Assembly (NCBI GenBank): GCA_030248215.1
Contig: JASANG010000904.1
Span: 62,001-126,000, forward strand
Source: Enoplolaimus lenunculus
Lineage: Eukaryota; Nematoda; Enoplea; Enoplida; Thoracostomopsidae
Reading direction: 5' to 3'
DNA length: 64,000 nucleotides
Shown here: one piece after another, positions 11,538 to 21,231 of the stretch
How the letters are laid out: each line of letters begins with the position of its first letter
Numbering within the stretch: position 1 is the stretch's first letter
Position numbers and translations under genes: made by a program
The notes under the pieces: model-generated
Database searches by the model: none
What the model was told of the DNA's origin: nothing
Seen by the model: the letters and a program-made list of their open reading frames with translations, nothing else

Positions 11538-13960
11538 GGCAGCAGTGCAGTTTAAATATTGATTATAATAGATTACACTTTATATATGTGTGTATCTGTA
11601 CTACAACCTAAAACTTAAGAATATACCGAAAATTTAGATCAGTTATGTGTAATCGACTGTAACGCACAAAATGTTTTACTTCATGTCTCGTTTTGCGATT
11701 TTTCTTGATAGTTTTTAAGTTCTACAAAAACCTCCGTCAGATGGTCTAAAATAAGAAACTTGGACACCAAAACATGTTGTAGACATAAGCTGCATTTCAG
11801 TGAATATTTCAGACGTCAGTTTCTATTTTCTACGCTGGTATTCTTAATTTGCCACAAAACCGTACGAATTCCTGTTACTGTGTCTTTAAATGACAAACAG
11901 GAGCATGATTTGCAACTTTGCAGAAATTCCGGCGGAACCCCGGCATTTTATATTTCGTTTCAGCTGTATTTTTCAGGTATATATTTGCTCAAAATTGAGT
12001 GTCATTGTTTGCAGGGACACTTGACAAAATCAATCACAGCAAACTTGCGTAATAAACCACATATACACAGCTTGTCATTTTCATTCACTGTCAATATATT
12101 CCTAACTCACATTGTCCTCGCAAGTCGAATTCTTATAAAATCTAGCCGCAGATCTCTCGGTATATTTTGCATTTTGAAGGCTGAATTTTTCTACTTTGAT
12201 TGCACGTCGTGATTTTAGTATATTACACCTTGAAGTACAGCTTTTGGTTAAGCTAACTGACACATGCGCTTCCGCAATATATTCAACCTTCCACGGGTCA
12301 GCGTCGTCAAATCTAGTTTTGTACTTAAACGTGCCACACTGGTCTACTCGAACCCTGCTCATTTGTGACTTTACATTAACTTTTTGTCACCGTTTATCCA
12401 AGTATGTTTAATAAAATTTTTTCACTTTTTTCAATCAGCGCAAAAACTCTACATATAAAAGTTTTTAGTTTACTTCAAACATCCTTGTGACCCAAAATTT
12501 TTTCTGGGACAAAATTATACATCAATTATAATTCATTTGACGCAATTTGCAATGCTGAGTCGAGTTTTGTTAAACTTTCTGCAATCAGAAGTCTGCTTAA
12601 CGAGTTGTTGTCAAATAACTGATTTGGTGCGCTGCCACCGATCATGGTTCGGCGCCAAAATTAGTTATTTGACAATAACTCGTTAGCCACACGTCTGATT
12701 GTGGGAACACTTAACAATATTCCTCTTAGCTCCGCAACCTATGTCAAAAGGTGTATAATCTGCCTAATTTTTCGGTAAAAAATTTTGGGTCCGATTGGGG
12801 ATCTGAAACCTTAAAAATTAGATTTTTTAATAAAAGTTTGGGCGTGGAATAATCGGGAGAGGTCATTAGAAGTCAGAACATCAAAACCTCCATGAGTGGC
12901 ATGAGCGAAACATGTCACACTAGTTTTTGTAAGATATACTAAGTCTCAAGACACTTTTGCTTTCTTTCTGACATCAAAGCCTCTCAATTTCTGGAACCAG
13001 AGCAAACGAGGTTGAAGCTAGACGTTTGATGACTTTGCTTGTTGTCAGATAGCGTAACCGACCTTTCAATAGAACTGTCCGATCGATAATTACTCCTAGA
13101 TATTTAACAGATCTTACAATCAGTATATCTATATTCGTAATATTCACTAATCGAAATCTAAAAGTTATATCTAGGTTTCTTATCTTGGATCACATCACTG
13201 GATTGCATTTATTGTGATTAACAGTTAGCCATCTTTTTCCACACCACTGATGTCTTACCTAACGTTGTTTGAACTGTTCCTGCTGCTATTGTTTCATTTA
13301 CACTACTACTATATTCCTATTTCTAGACTTCAGCGCAAAAATATGTCAATAATTAAGTTTAGACCTAAGAAAAAAATACAGCCTTAATCCAAGCCAGAGA
13401 TAGGCGATATCGGTTAAAAACCAAGATCGTGACCTGAATATCGAAGCCGGGCATGAAACATCTTGCTCAGTTTTTGGTAGTTACCGAAAAATATTGAAGT
13501 TTTCAAAATAATATTTGTAATGCTTTTTTGCAGTTTTTTTGTTTTTCCATAGTTTTTGTTTTTTTTCTCAAAATATATGTTAATGATTATTGCGTAACTA
13601 TAAAAATTCGTAGATTTAAAAAGTAGCATGGGCTAAATTTTGACGGAACAGGAACAGGAACCGGAATTTGAAATAATTTTCATCACCAAATTACTATTGA
13701 ACTTTTCAGAAAACTTTACCAAAAAATGGCTTAAGCAAATTTTGCGCTATTTTACATTAAAATTTTGCGAAAACACGTCAGAAGCAGTTCATTAATAAGA
13801 TTGAACTAATTGCAAAATCATTCATTTCGAAATAACAATTTTTCAAACACAAAGTTTCGAATATGTAAATGATTATGAACAATTTACCCTCTCCTCTTGA
13901 TCATATGTTTTAATATTTGATCTGTGTTTATTATTTATATGGTTTTTTGACCATGTACTA
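11538..13960. other. Stretch upstream of SAR1-A without a recognised gene
   Basis: The SAR1-A promoter should lie just beyond 11537, but no element could be named. Otherwise there is a hairpin element at 12570-12714 and, around 12840-12900, a short block (TGGAATAATCGGGAGAGGTC) that returns near 39880. The open frames here show no family resemblance. Confidence 0.45.
12570..12714. repeat. Hairpin (foldback) repeat
   Basis: Left arm TTAAAC...CAATCAGA.GT, then AACGAGTTGTTGTCAAATAA; the right arm is its reverse complement ending at 12714. Arms are about 62 bases with some mismatches around a loop of roughly 20 bases. It looks like a small non-autonomous DNA element. Confidence 0.6.
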
Positions 13961-14089
13961 TTAAAAATTCTGCACCACCCCTCTCAGAACATTCCCCCCA
14001 TTGCAAACCGGGAACCCCCCGGTTGCAAGCCGGGGACACCGGTTGATGCCCACCCCACTCCGCCGCGACCCAACGAATGCCCCTGGCTA

Positions 14090-17000
14090 ATGAAAAAGCA
14101 AAACCATCGAGGAACAGCATATTTTAATTTCGAATGCATATGTTGTGTCTGCATATGTAGCAACAATGAAAACACCGTGTACAAGATGTTCCAACCTTGC
14201 CGATGGTGTACCGGCTTTTACCAATGGACATCAACCTCAGCATCCCTGCAGCCTCGGGACAATCCCGGGCGCCTGGGTCCATCAACGATCATCACCACCG
14301 TTTTTTGGGTAGCTGAGAGTCTCATGCCCGCCGAGGCTCTCAACACAATTCTACTGCGTGCGGGTGATATCCATCCTAATCCCGGCCCTGCTCGACACCA
14401 TCCATGCGGGGTCTGCGGAAAGCACGTTGGCAAAGGTCGGTGGTCTATTAAGTGCACTAAATGCCATCACTGGTGCCATGCTCGTTGCTCAAACATCAAC
14501 GACAGTCAACTACATCTAGTCAACACTTGTCACTGGGCATGCCCCGCAATGGGATGCACAGCAACAACAACATCAACAACAACAACTGCAAATGCAGGCC
14601 GTGTCATAACAATCCCGCGAACTCTACCCAGGAGAACCAACAACAACATCAACAACAGCAACACTGTCACCAGCAACAGCAACGTCAGCGTCAACAACAA
14701 CAGCAGCAACAAACAACCGTCTAACGCGAACAGTAAATATGGGAAAAGCGGCATAAACATTGTCTTTTGGAACGCAGATGGCATTAACACCAAACTGCAC
14801 GAATTGGAACTATTCCTCAAATGTAACAACGTCGATGTTGCCCTGATCCAAGAGGCAAAGCTAACCAAAGGCAAAAAAGATCCCAAAGTGCCGGGTTATG
14901 CGGTAGTTCGACAAGACCGCAAAGTGAGCCGACGCGTCAACACGGGAACCGTTGCCCAAATCAGGGGTGGCGGTCTCATAGCACTCATAAAGCATGACAT
15001 CAAATTCTCCGAGCTACCGCAAAAGCCGAACTGTGGCATTGTGGAAATGCAGAGGATCCGACTGCACCTAACACGAACAAGATCGCTGCTGCTGTGCAAC
15101 GTATACTGGCCATGTGTCAGAACATCAGCATCCGAGAGCAGAACACAGCATGTAGACACATCGTTCCTCCCGTCCGGCGACAACGTCCTCATTGGGGGCG
15201 ACTTCAACGGGCATTCCATCCTATGGGACGATGATGCAGAAACCGACATTGTCGGCACTGCACTCGAAGATTGGTCGTTGAACAGCAACATGTCAGTCCT
15301 AAATGATCCGAGCTGCCCCACCAGACGTGGTAGGAGCGGGACCCGTGACTCATCGCCGGATGTTGTGTTTGCAAACACCGATGTCGCTAACAACAGCCAA
15401 TGGTCAGCTCTCGAGGATTTAGGTTCAGACCACCGACCAATGCTTGTCCGATACCGAATCAACAACACCGGTTCGAGAGACCCTGATAGTTTCAAACTCA
15501 CTTGGAAGCGCGCAAACTGGGACAAATTTAAATCCATCCTATCGGGTGCCATCAAACAGATTGAACTCAACCACAGCCAATCCATAAAAGACAAAGTTAA
15601 ACTACTAAATGCCGCACTAACACAAGCGTCCAACAAAGCTGTTCCACGCGCTAAACGGGGTAGCTACATCAAACCCTGGTGGAATGACGAGATCAAATTC
15701 GCCATAAAATATCGCAACAGGCTTGGACGAGACATGAAGAGCAACAGGGTGCAATGGATTGAAGCATGCAAAAAAGCTAACCGCCTCATCAAAGAAGCAA
15801 AGGATAGCGCATGGCGTACTTTTGTCGACTCCCTAAACCCGGCAAGCAACCCCCAACAAGTGTACAGAACCCTACGATCACTCAATGGGGGCAAACCAAA
15901 AGCCCGCCCTAACGAGGCTCTATGTGTGCACGGCCGAGTGCTGGTTGAGGACAAACAAAAAGCCAACGCCTTCATTTCAGAATACGCACAGCGATCAAAA
16001 ATAAAACTGCTCAAACACGAACGCCTGTTCAAAGGCACTGTCCGCGAAGCAATAAAGGCTGAACAAGCTGACCCTGAACTATGCAAAGCCATAACGGAAG
16101 TCGAAGTTTCCGCTGCCATCGCAGCCATGCGCATCGACGGGGCTGCTGGTCCGGATAACATTCACCCAAGAATGTTGCGCAACCTTCCTCCGGCAGCGAT
16201 ACAGTTCATCGTCAAACTACTCAATGAATGCTTCGACAAAGGGCAATGCCCACAACAATGGAAGACAGCAGTGATAATTCCGCTTCTAAAGAAGAACAAA
16301 AGTGCAGCTGAACTCAATTCGTATCGCCCCGTGAGCCTCACGTCATGCCTGGGAAAAGTCCTGGAACGAGTCATCAACCAAAGGCTTAACTTCTTTTGCG
16401 AAACAAACGAGGTTTTCCGTCCTTTCCAAGCAGGCTTCCGTCCTCTCCGAACGACCGAAGATCAAGTCCTACAAATCGCACAAACGGTTGCCGATGGCTT
16501 CCAAAAACCAAAACCTGCTGACCGAACGATACTGGCGCTGGTAGACTACTCCGCCGCGTTTGACAAAGTATGGCATCTTGGGCTTCTATCTAAAGCCATC
16601 GACGTCGGCATTCCAACAAAGATGGTCGGTTTTCTGAAGGCCTTCCTCACGAACCGACAAAACCGCGTCAAATTTGGCAACGCCACGTCAAAAGCAAGAT
16701 GCTTCCGGGGTGGAGTCCCACAAGGCTCCGTCCTGTCGCCGCTACTATACAACATCTACACTAGCGACCTACCAGCATCACTAACAACATCCAATGCAGC
16801 AGTATACGCGGACGACATCGCGATTTGGGAAAGTGGAAGCAACAACGAGCAATCATGCAGCAGACTTCAGACAACACTGGACGACCTGTGCGAATGGAGC
16901 CGGAAATGGAAACTCAGCCTCAACCCTGCAAAATGCGATGCTATACAGTTCACCCCGAACACCAAAGAATTTCACTACAAGCCGGAAATATCCATCGACG

Positions 17001-18517
17001 GCCAAGTTGTGGAACCATCCAACTCTGTGGTGTACTTGGGTGTCCGATTCGACCGCATGCTACAATTCCATCTACACACACAAGACGTAGTTAGCAAAGT
17101 CAAACAACGATGCCAAGCACTGTCATCAATAGCCTCATCCCGTCAAGGCATCAACCACCGCGACCTACGCAAGCTAGCGACAACGTTTGTTCTACCAAAC
17201 CTTCAATACTGCTTGGGAGCGTGGGCCCCACACTTATCTGCCACCTCTATCCGCCGCCTCGAAGAATGCATACTCAAATGCTGCCGCGCAACAACTGGTA
17301 TGTATGGCTCGACGCCGACGGAAATTCTACACTTAGAAGCTGGACTACCATGCTTTGAAACAGTGGCGAAAAATGCGGTAGCAACGTGCTACAACAAGTC
17401 CCTACATCTGCCGGAGGGGTTCCCGCGCAGGTCGCTGATGACCCGTGACGCAAGAGTCCGGTTGATAAACAAGAAATCGTGTCGAGCCGAAGGCCAACGT
17501 CTGACGAACTTAATGCTTGACCAGGCAAGCGTCAACCGCAGCAAGTTTAAAATCTGGCCGCGACCGCCATGGCAGCCACTAACAGCTACCATTAGTCCGT
17601 CAATCGACAACCTGCCAGACCGTGCAGATGCAACAGCTGTGCGGGAGGCAACTATATCGGCAATCAGACGTCACGGCCAACCCACATACACGATCTACAC
17701 CGATGGCTCTGTACACGGCGGCATCATCAACGGAGGATGTGGTATTGTGCTAACAACAGGGGACCCAGAGAGCCCGACAGCGATCAACAGCATATCGACC
17801 CCGGGCCCGAAACACTGCTCAAGCTTTGACGTAGAATGCATAGCAATTGAACGTGCGCTGGACTACTTCAACTCACAATATGCGTCGACATCGGAATCCC
17901 TTCTAATTTGCACCGACAGCCAAAGTGCTCTTGCAAAACTGCAAAGTCGGGGCAACTGCTGCAATCAGGTTATTGCCAACATCCACCAACACCTAGCAAC
18001 CTTAACACGATCTACACGTGTATCATTCCAATGGGTACCGGGACACTTCGATGTCCCAGGGAACGAACTAGCTGATGCTGCTGCCAAACACGGCGCCGAA
18101 ATGAAAGACAGAGAAACCCAACCCACGTCATACAACTTGCTAAAGGCACTGGCGTCACGCCGGTTATTTGCTCCAACCAACGTTAGTCACACGTGGGGGA
18201 AGAAGCTTTTCGAACACGGGTGTGCCGGTAACAAAAATGAACTGAACAACGAAGACCATCGCTTCCTATCAAGGATGCGTTCGGGGCACTGCATAGAGCT
18301 GAAGTCATATCAACATAGAATTGGCAAAATTGATGAAAATGAATCGTACTGCAGAAGATGTCATGAGCAACCAGAAACGATAATGCACTTGATGGAGTGT
18401 CCGGCCACACGAAGCTACAGAATTCGCTACTTAGATGATCCGGACCCAGCGCCCAGCACGCTTGTCCTCAAGCCAAAGGGTTCAGTGGCGTACCTCAGGG
18501 CTTTCCTTGCCTTGTGA
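14090..18517 (+). CDS. LINE polyprotein: 2A-like motif, PHD finger, AP endonuclease, reverse transcriptase, RNase H
   Basis: 1,475 aa with no interruption. In order: ILLRAGDIHPNPGP at about 87-100, a 2A-type ribosome-skipping motif; a Cys/His PHD-like finger at about 106-155; an Asn/Thr-rich linker; an endonuclease at about 221-455 (NADG, QEAK, GGDFNGH, SPDVVF, SDHRPM); a reverse transcriptase at about 720-1000 (SYRPVSLT, YSAAFDKVW, GVPQGSVLSP, YADD); RNase H at about 1200-1335 (TDGS, VECIAIERAL, TDSQSAL, PGHFDVPGNELAD); and a C-terminal C-x2-C-x9-H-x4-C knuckle near 1420. The key catalytic motifs look intact. This order resembles Ingi/L1Tc-type and I-group elements; clade placement is inference. 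Confidence 0.92.
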   Translation: MKKQNHRGTAYFNFECICCVCICSNNENTVYKMFQPCRWCTGFYQWTSTSASLQPRDNPGRLGPSTIITTVFWVAESLMPAEALNTILLRAGDIHPNPGPARHHPCGVCGKHVGKGRWSIKCTKCHHWCHARCSNINDSQLHLVNTCHWACPAMGCTATTTSTTTTANAGRVITIPRTLPRRTNNNINNSNTVTSNSNVSVNNNSSNKQPSNANSKYGKSGINIVFWNADGINTKLHELELFLKCNNVDVALIQEAKLTKGKKDPKVPGYAVVRQDRKVSRRVNTGTVAQIRGGGLIALIKHDIKFSELPQKPNCGIVEMQRIRLHLTRTRSLLLCNVYWPCVRTSASESRTQHVDTSFLPSGDNVLIGGDFNGHSILWDDDAETDIVGTALEDWSLNSNMSVLNDPSCPTRRGRSGTRDSSPDVVFANTDVANNSQWSALEDLGSDHRPMLVRYRINNTGSRDPDSFKLTWKRANWDKFKSILSGAIKQIELNHSQSIKDKVKLLNAALTQASNKAVPRAKRGSYIKPWWNDEIKFAIKYRNRLGRDMKSNRVQWIEACKKANRLIKEAKDSAWRTFVDSLNPASNPQQVYRTLRSLNGGKPKARPNEALCVHGRVLVEDKQKANAFISEYAQRSKIKLLKHERLFKGTVREAIKAEQADPELCKAITEVEVSAAIAAMRIDGAAGPDNIHPRMLRNLPPAAIQFIVKLLNECFDKGQCPQQWKTAVIIPLLKKNKSAAELNSYRPVSLTSCLGKVLERVINQRLNFFCETNEVFRPFQAGFRPLRTTEDQVLQIAQTVADGFQKPKPADRTILALVDYSAAFDKVWHLGLLSKAIDVGIPTKMVGFLKAFLTNRQNRVKFGNATSKARCFRGGVPQGSVLSPLLYNIYTSDLPASLTTSNAAVYADDIAIWESGSNNEQSCSRLQTTLDDLCEWSRKWKLSLNPAKCDAIQFTPNTKEFHYKPEISIDGQVVEPSNSVVYLGVRFDRMLQFHLHTQDVVSKVKQRCQALSSIASSRQGINHRDLRKLATTFVLPNLQYCLGAWAPHLSATSIRRLEECILKCCRATTGMYGSTPTEILHLEAGLPCFETVAKNAVATCYNKSLHLPEGFPRRSLMTRDARVRLINKKSCRAEGQRLTNLMLDQASVNRSKFKIWPRPPWQPLTATISPSIDNLPDRADATAVREATISAIRRHGQPTYTIYTDGSVHGGIINGGCGIVLTTGDPESPTAINSISTPGPKHCSSFDVECIAIERALDYFNSQYASTSESLLICTDSQSALAKLQSRGNCCNQVIANIHQHLATLTRSTRVSFQWVPGHFDVPGNELADAAAKHGAEMKDRETQPTSYNLLKALASRRLFAPTNVSHTWGKKLFEHGCAGNKNELNNEDHRFLSRMRSGHCIELKSYQHRIGKIDENESYCRRCHEQPETIMHLMECPATRSYRIRYLDDPDPAPSTLVLKPKGSVAYLRAFLAL
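14348..14389 (+). other. 2A-like translational skipping motif
   Basis: Encodes ILLRAGDIHPNPGP. The known 2A consensus is D(V/I)ExNPGP, with the peptide bond skipped between G and P. Here the usual Glu is His, which may reduce activity. The motif lies just before the PHD finger, so skipping would free a peptide of about 99 residues from the enzyme part. Confidence 0.65.
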
Positions 18518-18639
18518 CACCTGCTGATGAAACAAACAAACAAACAATGAAAACATGGAAGAACCATGATACAAGAGTGTAATGTTACTAATGTTGGAGT
18601 TCGTATAAATCCTAAAAAGTAAAAACTCAGCAGTTGATT

Positions 18640-18725
18640 GTGAGGCGCGTGGCTCAGTGACAGCGCGCTGGACTGAGAATTGTGTGTGTCGGCCATGTAT
18701 GAGACATGGGACCGAAACCTCTGAA
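18640..18725 (+). repeat. tRNA-like sequence behind the LINE
   Basis: Contains an A-box-like TGGCTCAGTGACAGCGCG and a weak B-box GGGACCGAAACC. Stems do not pair as in a working tRNA. It lies about 100 bases beyond the LINE 3' end, probably by chance. Confidence 0.3.
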
Positions 18726-20239
18726 GAACGCCCCTCATTCTTAGCTGCAAGCACTCATGACTAAAAACCGTCGAACAGTACTGAATTCGGTGGCGCAATA
18801 TATTTACATATAAATCCAGTTCTGGTGAAAAATGAAGTTTTGGTGCTTGTCCTGTTTTCCTGAAAAGTACTTCCTGTAGGAACCAGTTTCAACAATGTCA
18901 TTGTTCGTCTTTCCAGAGTTTTGGGCTCTTTTTCGCAGGGGTTTAAAAAAATAAGAGAACGTGATTTTGCTAAAATTTTCGCATATTCATGCTCCGCTCG
19001 ACTTAAGATTTTTAAATATATATATGTAATTTCGCTATATAGCATTTTGGATACTAAGCGAGTTGGAAAGATACATGCCCTATCTTCATCTTGTTTACGC
19101 TCGTAGCCGGGTGCAACCGAAAATCCGATTTCGCTTAGAATTCCGATTCAAATCAAATTCCGGTTCAACATTTCTTATCGATGGCATAAAAATTATCATA
19201 GAAACACGGATAACAGACGCTCGGAACAAAAAAATTCAATGAATCTGTTTTTAACCGATAGAATTAAGTTCCGCTAGACGTTTATGTACTGGCTATGTAT
19301 TGATAAAATCGTATTACTATATCGCACATCATAGCAGTATCGCAAAAGTCAAACTTTGATTTACAGCAAATTGCCTACACTAGATATAAAATTAACTTTA
19401 CTCAATAACTCGATGACGATGAAAATTCCGTTACCCTAAAGCGCGTAAATTATTACATCAATAACTTGATAATTCTAATATAGTATGGTTTCAAACACCC
19501 TGATAGGTTGTGTACTCTAAACGTTATTGATCACCTATGCATTCTGGAATATAATCAGTTTTATAGTTCCAGATATTGATAAAAGTGGCAAAACTGTACA
19601 GAAGTACACATATAATCGGCGAAACCAAACCAAATACAACATTTTAAGAAGCTAAGTTGTTAAAAAATCTTCACTTAAGTTTTCTATTTGAAAAGCATCT
19701 GTTCCAGAAAGGTTCACCAGCCTGTCTTCTATCAACATTTTTATACAACGTGGCAAAATAATTCCGAATTTTTTTACATAGCTAGTATATTTGTGGAAAG
19801 TTCAATCGGATATCCTCATTTTGTACAAATTGTAAACGTGTAAAAAAATTCTTCCTTCGCCAAATACTGATGAGGATACATACAAGATTACATCATTGTA
19901 ATTACGAAGACCTAAATCCTAAACACCATAGAAGTAGGGATGTGCCGATGCCGATGTTTGTTGTGAAAGTATCCCAAAGCCGATTCCCATTTTAATACAC
20001 GATACAACATACCATCATTATAAATGCTAAAGCTTATAACCATTAAAGATGTGCTGTCTCGGTCCCGGTAACTCACGGGATTTGGCTGGTACCAATTAGA
20101 AAGACAAGTTCCCGTTTTTTCTGTTCAACGTTCACAATAAACGAATGTCAAGGGTCACAACTGCGGGTCGGGCCGACCCATTTCCTCGAAGTACTGCGAA
20201 TATATATATGGTTTTTCCCTAAATTTTTCCGAAACATAT

Positions 20240-20311
20240 GGCCACGCCGGGAATCGAACCTCGTATCTCTCGCTAGCGACTCAAGCGCGCTACTCATTAC
20301 ACCACGCGGCC
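20240..20311 (-). repeat. 72-base tRNA-like sequence
   Basis: The reverse strand begins GGCCGCGTGGTGTAATGAG and ends TTCCCGGCGTGGCC. Partitioned as a tRNA it is exactly 72 nt. The 7-bp acceptor stem pairs fully with one G-U. The D stem pairs with two G-U. The anticodon stem has four of five pairs, with U33 present and anticodon CGC. The T stem has two mismatches, and the GG of the D loop is absent. Its head resembles tRNA-Arg genes. Most likely a tRNA pseudogene or the head of a SINE; a working tRNA is less likely. Confidence 0.45.
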
Positions 20312-20898
20312 GATATGAGAATTTTCTCTGGTGCACGAGTATGTATGTGTCTTAACTTTATACACTCTGCACATACACAAGCTACACCGCGTATACCCAC
20401 ATTCCGCCTTCTTTAGGCAATCGCCCCGGACTGCCAATCCAATTATATGTCAAAACACAGATAGTTGTATTTATAGATGTATTTTCAGATTTGAAACATT
20501 TAAGGTATCGTGCCAAAAACTTTAAAAGTTTCAATTAACGCTAAGATATCATTTTGATAAACGCTAAAGAAGCTTTTACTATAATAGAGCTTAAATGAAA
20601 GCTTAGTTTTGACACTGAACACTGTATATTTTATCTTCGTCTTTGGCGTGGTGTCGTGTTATATTTCTGTATCTGTGTTTGTCAGTGTATTTTTGCTAAA
20701 AATAAAGTTTTGAGGTAATTTTTGTGTTTAATATTATAAATTATGAACAGATGCAACATTTTTTATGGCAGAATAACACAGAAGTACCAAAAAACATTTA
20801 AAACTTTTGTTACAAAAAAATTATTTTTATGCTTAGTAACAATCAAAGGTTGACCGAACCATCGCATTTAATTAGCCAACACAAGTTACTGAAGTAGT

Positions 20899-20972
20899 GG
20901 CACGATAGCTCAGCTTGTAATAGCGTTGGCCTGGATATCCAAATGTCTCTGGTTTGTATCCAGCCGTGGTCA
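20899..20972 (+). repeat. tRNA-like sequence
   Basis: A-box TAGCTCAGCTTGTAATAGCG and B-box-like GGTTTGTATCC are spaced as in a tRNA. The acceptor ends pair poorly. Probably a tRNA-derived repeat. Confidence 0.35.
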
Positions 20973-21231
20973 ATTGCGTAAACTTCTTCACACTAACATA
21001 ACACATACATTACCCACAAGACCGAAACTTACGCCAATCAAAAGTTGTGTTTAAAATTAGAACAACTGCATTGCAAGCACTATGAATTTATGTGCAAAGC
21101 GTTTTATTGTAATTCTTTGTTTGTAGACTTGTACTTCTTTCGGAATACTAGGATATAACTTATCAAAATACACGCAATTTAATTTAACATTCAACAAATC
21201 ACAAGTCATTACTTCTAACTTAACTATTGCG

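Larger units (their letters stand above)
13970..18547 (+). mobile_element. Non-LTR retrotransposon (I/Ingi-like, with RNase H), apparently full length
   Basis: A GC-rich leader from about 13972 precedes one very long ORF, followed by a short 3' end with (AAAC)n at about 18531-18547. Base composition and CAC-rich codon use differ sharply from the AT-rich surroundings, a mark of an inserted element. Exact ends are uncertain because no target-site duplication was recognised. It lies between the 5' ends of the two SAR1 genes. Confidence 0.85.
18726..21231. other. Stretch between the LINE and SAR1-B, no host gene seen
   Basis: Holds a CGGGTGCAACCG repeat start at 19110, tRNA-like sequences at 20240-20311 and 20899-20972, and otherwise AT-rich sequence. 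The SAR1-B promoter should be just before 21232 but no element was recognised. Confidence 0.4.

Noticed and set aside
14461-16161. Several long frames on both strands across the LINE (for example 14530-14886, 14896-15636 and 15664-16161 minus)
   Set aside because: They are shadows of the 14090-18517 coding frame; composition and lack of any family likeness favour the plus-strand ORF.
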